Below are positions 5,820 to 9,858 of a DNA stretch of 9,858 bases, one piece after another. Below the pieces are notes generated by a model. The model worked only from the letters and a program-made list of their open reading frames with translations. It was not told the origin of the DNA and did no database searches. The translations under genes were made by a program, and so were the position numbers. The stretch spans positions 1 to 9,858 of the forward strand of contig JACCUM010000299.1 in NCBI GenBank assembly GCA_013811805.1. Direction: 5' to 3'. Source of the stretch: Geodermatophilaceae bacterium. Lineage in GTDB: Bacteria > Actinomycetota > Actinomycetes > Mycobacteriales > Geodermatophilaceae. Positions within the stretch are counted from its first letter, which is position 1. Every line of letters starts with the position of its first letter.

Positions 5820-7376
5820 ATGGGAAGCCTGTTCGACGGCTACTACAGCGTGGCTTACGACGAGATGTTCGCTGCGAACGGCGCGCCGCATCCGCACACA
5901 AAGGCGTTGTTCGACGCGCTGCAGTTGCTCTCCGGCTCCGACCTCGAGGAACGGGTCGCCGTCATCGACCGCAGCATGCGCGACCAGGGCATTACCTTCT
6001 CCCGCGCCGGACAGGAGTGGATCTTCCCGCTCGACCTGGTCCCCCGGCTGATCCCCACGGTGGAGTGGACGCTGATCGAGGCGGGCGTGATCCAGCGGGT
6101 GCGCGCGCTGGAGGCCTTCTTGGCCGACATCTACGGGCCCCGTACCGTCCTTGCCGACGGCATCGTGCCGCACTCGCTGGTGTCCAGCTCCACGGCCTTT
6201 CACCGCGCGGCTGCCGGTCTTGAACCAGCCAACGGGGTACGCATCCACATCGCGGGAATCGATCTGGTCCGCGATGCCGAGGGCGTGCTACGAGTCTTGG
6301 AGGACAACCTGCGGGTGCCCTCTGGGATCTCCTACGTCGTGGAGAACCGCCGCACGATGGCGCGGGTGTTTCCTGGACTTTTCCTGGAGCAACGGGTGCA
6401 GCCAGTCGCGGGACACGTCGCGTTGTTCCTCGCAGCATTGCGGGCCGCCGCGCCGGCGGGCGTCGAGGATCCCACGGTCGTGCTGCTGACCCCCGGCGTC
6501 TACAACTCGGCGTATTTCGAGCACGCCTTCCTCGGCCGCAAGATGGGCATCGAATTGGTCGAAGGCCGTGACCTCTTCTGCCGGGACAATGTGCTCTACA
6601 TGCGTACGACCAGCGGAGAGCGCAGAGTTCACGTCCTGTACCGCCGGGTGGATGACGACTACCTCGATCCGGTGCATTTCCGCTCGGAGTCGGTGGTTGG
6701 CTGCCCGGGTGTGCTCAACGCCGCGCGAGCCGGCAACGTCACCATCGCCAACGCGGTGGGCAACGGGGTGGCCGACGACAAGTTGACCTACACCTACGTA
6801 CCCGCGCTGATCGAGTACTACCTCGGCGAGCAGCCGCTCCTGCCGAACGTGCCCACCTACCGGTTGGATGACCCCGACGTCATGCACGACTGCCTCGGCC
6901 GCCTGGACGAGCTGGTGCTCAAACCGGTGAACGGGTCCGGAGGGTACGGACTGCTGATCGGACCGGCGGCGACCGAGGAAGAGCTGGCTGCCACCCGTGC
7001 CGAGGTGCTCGCGAACCCACGAGGCTGGATTGCCCAGGAGGTGATCATGCTGTCGACGTCGCCGTCGTTGGACGGGGACCGGCTCGCTGCCCGGCACGTC
7101 GACCTGCGACCCTTCGCGATCAACGACGGCAGCCAGATCCGCGTCCTGCCCGGTGGGCTCACCCGAGTCGCTCTGCGGGAGGGCAGTCTCGTTGTCAACT
7201 CGAGTCAGGGCGGCGGGTCGAAGGACACCTGGGTGCTGACCTCCTCGCCGGCCCGGAAGGGCGAGCCCTCCGTTGTGCGGCCTCTGCCTGCGCCGACGGT
7301 GAAAGCCAAGGCACCGGATCTCGGGCCGAGATCCGACCAACCGCAACAACAACAGCAGGGCCAGGGCTCGTGCTGA
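5820..7376 (+). CDS. circularly permuted ATP-grasp protein (DUF404/DUF407 type)
   Basis: A 518-residue cytoplasmic protein of the circularly permuted ATP-grasp family. ATP-grasp enzymes join a carboxylate to an amine through an acyl-phosphate. Family landmarks in order: N-terminal LFDGYYSVAYDEMFA (4-18); RVLEDNLRVPSGISYVVENR (158-177); LLTPGVYNSAYFEHAFLGRKMGIELVEGRDL (222-252); HVLYRRVDDDYLDP (271-284); NAVGNGVADDK (311-321); the ATP-site lysine and glycine loop VLKPVNGSGGYG (K368); HVDLRPFAI (426-434); GLTRVAL; and SSQGGGSKDTWVL (461-473). The C-terminus is a low-complexity tail ending in a run of five glutamines (509-513) and GQGSC. The ATG at 5820 matches the usual family N-terminus. The stop lies inside the overlap with the alpha-E gene (7370-7376), suggesting coupled translation. 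The real substrates are unknown; a peptide or amide product is the published comparative-genomic prediction. Confidence 0.93.
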   Translation: MGSLFDGYYSVAYDEMFAANGAPHPHTKALFDALQLLSGSDLEERVAVIDRSMRDQGITFSRAGQEWIFPLDLVPRLIPTVEWTLIEAGVIQRVRALEAFLADIYGPRTVLADGIVPHSLVSSSTAFHRAAAGLEPANGVRIHIAGIDLVRDAEGVLRVLEDNLRVPSGISYVVENRRTMARVFPGLFLEQRVQPVAGHVALFLAALRAAAPAGVEDPTVVLLTPGVYNSAYFEHAFLGRKMGIELVEGRDLFCRDNVLYMRTTSGERRVHVLYRRVDDDYLDPVHFRSESVVGCPGVLNAARAGNVTIANAVGNGVADDKLTYTYVPALIEYYLGEQPLLPNVPTYRLDDPDVMHDCLGRLDELVLKPVNGSGGYGLLIGPAATEEELAATRAEVLANPRGWIAQEVIMLSTSPSLDGDRLAARHVDLRPFAINDGSQIRVLPGGLTRVALREGSLVVNSSQGGGSKDTWVLTSSPARKGEPSVVRPLPAPTVKAKAPDLGPRSDQPQQQQQGQGSC

Positions 7377-8338
7377 GCCGGGTCGCCGAGGCGTTGTTCT
7401 GGGTCGGCCGCTACGTCGAGCGCTCCGAGGACACCGCCCGGCTGCTGGACGTGCACTTCCATCAGGTCGTAGAGGACCCGGACACCGACGAGGGCGAGAC
7501 CTGCCGTGTTCTGGCTGCCGTGATGGGGGTGGACTCAGCGGCAGGTTCAGACGTGGACTCAGACGCAGACTCCCCACGGGACATCCGCGCGGCACTGGAG
7601 ATACTCGGCTACCAGGCGGACAATCCGAGCTCCATCGTCGGTGCCCTGCACGCCGCCCGGCAGAACGCTCGGGGCGTGCGTGAGTCCCTGTCCGCTGACA
7701 TCTGGGAGTGCCTGAACACCACACACCACGAACTTCCCACCCGGATCGAGGCAGCCCGGGAGTTCGGCCCGGCGCCGTTCTTCTCCTATGTGCGGCATCG
7801 CGCGGCGATGCTGGCCGGGCACGCCGACGCGACCATGAGCCGCGACCACGGCTACGACTTCCTGGTGCTGGGGCGCAGTGTCGAGCGCGTCGACATGACT
7901 GCCCGACTGCTGGCAGCCACCCTCAGCACACCGTCGCCGGAGGACGGGTGGATCGCCACGTTGCGGGCCTGCTCGGCCCATGAGGCCTACCTGCGCACCT
8001 ACCAGCGGGGCGTCGAGCCGCAGCTCGTCTTGGAGTTTCTGTTGCTGGACCGCTTGTTCCCGCGCTCGGTGTTCCACGCCCTGGTGGTCGGCGAGGAAGC
8101 GCTGACGCGTCTCGACCCGGATGCCGGGCGGGTGGGCGCCGGCAACGACGCGCGCCGGGCCATCGGCCGCACCCGCACCGATCTGGAGTTCATGCCCGCC
8201 GAGCTGGTGTTGGAGAATCTGCCCAAACGCCTGCACGATCTGCAGTCGGTGATGTCGGAGGTCAGCGACGCGGTCAGCCGACGCTTCTTCGACGGGTCGG
8301 CGACCATCGGGTGGAGCCTCGAGGAATCACAGCGATGA
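7370..8338 (+). CDS. alpha-E domain protein (DUF403)
   Basis: A 322-residue, predominantly helical cytoplasmic protein of the alpha-E family, almost always encoded beside a permuted ATP-grasp gene. Conserved blocks: LSRVAEALFWVGRYVERSEDTARLLDV (2-28), ARQNARGVRESLSADIWECLN (96-116), YDFLVLGRSVERVDMTARLL (162-181) and LEFLLLDRLFPRSVFHAL (221-238). The family has no demonstrated biochemical activity that I know of. It may be a partner or substrate-binding component for the ATP-grasp enzyme. The first and third blocks share GRxxERxxxTARLL, suggesting an internal duplication. An acidic loop (54-69) holds a tandem 8-residue near-repeat. The GTG start at 7370 overlaps the preceding stop by 7 bases and gives the usual N-terminus MLSRVAE. 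The stop overlaps the next ATG (ATGA, 8335-8338), making a tightly coupled operon. Confidence 0.92.
   Translation: MLSRVAEALFWVGRYVERSEDTARLLDVHFHQVVEDPDTDEGETCRVLAAVMGVDSAAGSDVDSDADSPRDIRAALEILGYQADNPSSIVGALHAARQNARGVRESLSADIWECLNTTHHELPTRIEAAREFGPAPFFSYVRHRAAMLAGHADATMSRDHGYDFLVLGRSVERVDMTARLLAATLSTPSPEDGWIATLRACSAHEAYLRTYQRGVEPQLVLEFLLLDRLFPRSVFHALVVGEEALTRLDPDAGRVGAGNDARRAIGRTRTDLEFMPAELVLENLPKRLHDLQSVMSEVSDAVSRRFFDGSATIGWSLEESQR
8321..8326 (+). promoter_or_regulatory. ribosome binding site fixing the transglutaminase start at 8335
   Basis: GAGGAA lies 8 bases before the ATG at 8335, which itself overlaps the alpha-E stop as ATGA. This favours 8335 over the in-frame GTG at 8311, which would lengthen the protein by 8 residues and the overlap to 28 bases. 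Confidence 0.65.
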
Positions 8339-9186
8339 CCTGGCGGATTGCGGTGCGGCACCGCACCGGCTACCACTACTCCTCCGCGGTCCGCGCCTCC
8401 TACAACGAGGCGAGGATGACTCCGACATCAAACCGGGGACAGCAGACGCTGGAGTCCCGGCTCGACATCACGCCGGCGGCTCGGCCGCTTCGTTACCTCG
8501 ATTACTGGGGTACCGCGGTCGACGCCTTCGACGTACACGTCGCGCACACCGAGCTGGTTGTCACCGCTTCATCGGTCGTGGAGACCGCTGGCGCACTCGA
8601 TCCGGTGCAGGGAGTCGGGTGGGACACGGTCACGACCGCGTACGTGGTCGACCACTACGCCGAGCTCCTGGCGCCCTCCCGTTACGTGTCGTTCGAACCG
8701 GAGGTCGAGACAGCCGGTCTGGCACTCGCGGCCGAGCACCCTCCGGCCGAGGCGGGTCTAGCCGCGGTTGCCTGGGCGCACGAGCAACTCGGCTACGAGC
8801 GAGGGCGCACCAGCGTGCACACCACCTCGGCCGAGGCGCGTGTTGCTGGCAAGGGGGTCTGCCAGGACTACACGCACCTTGCGCTGGCCATCCTTCGGGC
8901 ACTGGGCCTGCCGGCGCGGTACGTGTCGGGCTATCTGTACCCGATCACCGGCAGCACCACCAGCAGCGTCGGAACAACGACGATCGGCGAGAGCCACGCC
9001 TGGGTGGAGTTCTGGGCCGGGGACTGGGTGGCTGCCGACCCAACCAGCCTCGTTGCCGTCGCCGAGCGACATATCGTCGTGGCTCGCGGCCGTGACTACG
9101 CAGACGTCCGGCCGCTGTCCGGGGTCTATCACGGTCCGCCGGCGGAGTCCCTCGGCGTCAAGGTGGAGCTCACCCGCCTCCGCTGA
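8335..9186 (+). CDS. transglutaminase-like cysteine protease family protein
   Basis: A 283-residue protein with the bacterial transglutaminase N-terminal domain (MTWRIAVRHRTGYHYSSAVRASYNEARMTP, residues 1-30) followed by a transglutaminase core. The full catalytic triad is visible: C176 in KGVCQDYTHLALAILRALGLPARYVSGYL, H221 in ESHAWVEFWAGDWVAADPT, and D235 in the same block. Such proteins can hydrolyse or transfer amide bonds. In this gene set one is predicted to process the product of the ATP-grasp partner. No signal peptide is seen, so it is probably cytoplasmic. The start is set by the ATGA overlap with alpha-E and a GAGGAA 8 bases upstream. Its last 58 bases overlap the 3' end of the convergent carboxypeptidase gene. 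It is the third gene of the operon and, unlike the divergent paralogue at 4919-5743, should be catalytically competent. Confidence 0.92.
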   Translation: MTWRIAVRHRTGYHYSSAVRASYNEARMTPTSNRGQQTLESRLDITPAARPLRYLDYWGTAVDAFDVHVAHTELVVTASSVVETAGALDPVQGVGWDTVTTAYVVDHYAELLAPSRYVSFEPEVETAGLALAAEHPPAEAGLAAVAWAHEQLGYERGRTSVHTTSAEARVAGKGVCQDYTHLALAILRALGLPARYVSGYLYPITGSTTSSVGTTTIGESHAWVEFWAGDWVAADPTSLVAVAERHIVVARGRDYADVRPLSGVYHGPPAESLGVKVELTRLR

Positions 9187-9858
9187 CCCCGTCCTGGGTA
9201 GGACACTCGAGGGCGCCGGGACCAGAGCAGCGTACCGACCGCGATCACCACGGTGCCGGTCGCCAGGGCGAGCAACGGCAGCACCGACATGCCGCCGGCG
9301 GCGGACGCTGAAGCGGCGCTGACCGGGCCGGTGGGCAGGCCGAGCGCCGTCGAAGGCTGCTCGGGGCTGTCCTGCGGCAGCAAGTCGGGCGAGTCAGGGG
9401 AGACCAGTTCGCCGACCGGCGGGGTGCCGGCTGGCAGCGCAAATCCCCAGTCCAGCAGGCGCGCTGCCTGCTCCCAGGTCGGGATCGGTACCTGTTCGGC
9501 GAGCATCAGGCTGACGATCAGTCGACGCCCGTCGCGTTCGGCGGCGCCGACGAAGGTGTACCTGGCCGCGTCGGTGAAACCGGTCTTGCCGGCCAGGGTT
9601 CCCGGATAGTTGAGCAGCAGCTGGTTCTGATTCTGGATCTCGAAGCCCTCGTCGCGGCCCGCCACCGCAGGAATCTGGGCCAGGGGCGCGCTCATGATGG
9701 CGAGCATCGCCGGATCGGCGGCAGCTTCGGCCATCATCAAGGCCAGGTCGTAGGCCGACGAGCGTTGGCCCTCGACGTCCAGCCCGCTCGGGCCACCGGG
9801 CGAGGTGTCATAGGCGCGGAGACGATCCGCGGTCTCGTACATCGCCTCCAGCGTTGGT
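9129..9858 (-). CDS. D-alanyl-D-alanine carboxypeptidase, C-terminal part (5' end outside window)
   Basis: Serine-type peptidase of the S11 family (penicillin-binding protein 5 / DacA-DacC type) that trims the terminal D-Ala from peptidoglycan stem peptides outside the cytoplasmic membrane. The frame is open to the window edge; the first visible residues are PTLEAM. Seen: GLDVEGQRSSAYDLALMM, the QNQNQLLLNYPGTLAGKTGFTDAARYTFVGAA block with the third active-site motif KTG (9579-9587), and a following RRLIVSLML strand. The SxxK and SxN motifs must lie upstream, outside the window. The C-terminus has a Pro/Ser/Ala-rich linker, a hydrophobic anchor (about 9222-9290: MSVLPLLALATGTVVIAVGTLLW) and a basic cytoplasmic tail, a membrane-anchored layout common in Actinobacteria. 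The 3' end overlaps the convergent transglutaminase gene by 58 bases. Confidence 0.92.
   Translation of the reverse strand, partial: PTLEAMYETADRLRAYDTSPGGPSGLDVEGQRSSAYDLALMMAEAAADPAMLAIMSAPLAQIPAVAGRDEGFEIQNQNQLLLNYPGTLAGKTGFTDAARYTFVGAAERDGRRLIVSLMLAEQVPIPTWEQAARLLDWGFALPAGTPPVGELVSPDSPDLLPQDSPEQPSTALGLPTGPVSAASASAAGGMSVLPLLALATGTVVIAVGTLLWSRRPRVSYPGRGQRRRVSSTLTPRDSAGGP

Noticed and set aside
6288..7724. A 478-codon open frame on the minus strand
   Set aside because: It lies antisense to the ATP-grasp and alpha-E genes, both supported by many family motifs. Its product is Arg/Pro/Gly-rich with no recognisable domain, as expected for shadow frames in GC-rich DNA.
8311..8334. An upstream in-frame GTG start for the operon transglutaminase
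   Set aside because: The ATG at 8335 has a GAGGAA at the right distance, makes the ATGA overlap usual in this region, and gives the family-like N-terminus MTWRIAVRHRTGYHY.
5744..9186. A proteasome-like (Anbu) hydrolase expected with ATP-grasp/alpha-E/transglutaminase genes
   Set aside because: Known to accompany this gene set in some bacteria, but no gene in the window has its features; it may be elsewhere in the genome or absent.
1..9858. CRISPR arrays, tRNA/rRNA genes, insertion sequences, riboswitches
   Set aside because: No regularly spaced repeats, cloverleaf-like sequence, transposase or terminal repeats were seen, and the intergenic gaps (at most 76 bp) leave little room for them.

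Overview
This is a gene-dense, high-GC window. Codon third positions are strongly G/C, GTG starts are common, and neighbouring genes overlap by a few bases (ATGA and GTGxTGA junctions). With the actinobacterial type of aromatic aminotransferase (Pat) and the trpS / YihY / D-Ala-D-Ala carboxypeptidase neighbourhood, this points to an Actinomycetota chromosome. The genus cannot be fixed from the sequence. No mobile element, CRISPR array, tRNA or rRNA was seen.

Layout. (1) 1-955, minus: UDP-glucose 4-epimerase (galE), lacking only its C-terminal end at the window edge. (2) 1020-2108, plus: aromatic/histidinol-phosphate aminotransferase (pat), divergent from galE across 64 bp. (3) 2153-4885, plus: a compact run of trpS, a LigT-like 2H phosphoesterase and a YihY/BrkB membrane protein, with coding overlaps at both junctions. 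(4) 4919-9186: an accessory-type cluster. A transglutaminase-fold gene on the minus strand diverges from a three-gene plus-strand operon: circularly permuted ATP-grasp protein, alpha-E (DUF403) protein, and a second transglutaminase-like protease. A 9-bp-arm inverted repeat lies in the shared 76-bp intergenic region. (5) 9129-9858, minus: C-terminal part of a D-alanyl-D-alanine carboxypeptidase with its KTG motif and a C-terminal membrane anchor. It overlaps the preceding gene tail to tail by 58 bp.

The most interesting part is region 4. ATP-grasp, alpha-E and transglutaminase genes are a recurrent bacterial association. Comparative genomics has predicted it to make and process an amide- or peptide-linked product, but to my knowledge its substrate and product remain undefined. 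Here one transglutaminase has a complete Cys-His-Asp triad (C176, H221, D235). The divergent one keeps Cys (C172) and Asp (D227) but has Ala (A212) where the His should be, so the two are probably not redundant. The rest of the window is housekeeping: sugar nucleotide supply, aromatic amino acid metabolism, tryptophan charging and peptidoglycan trimming.
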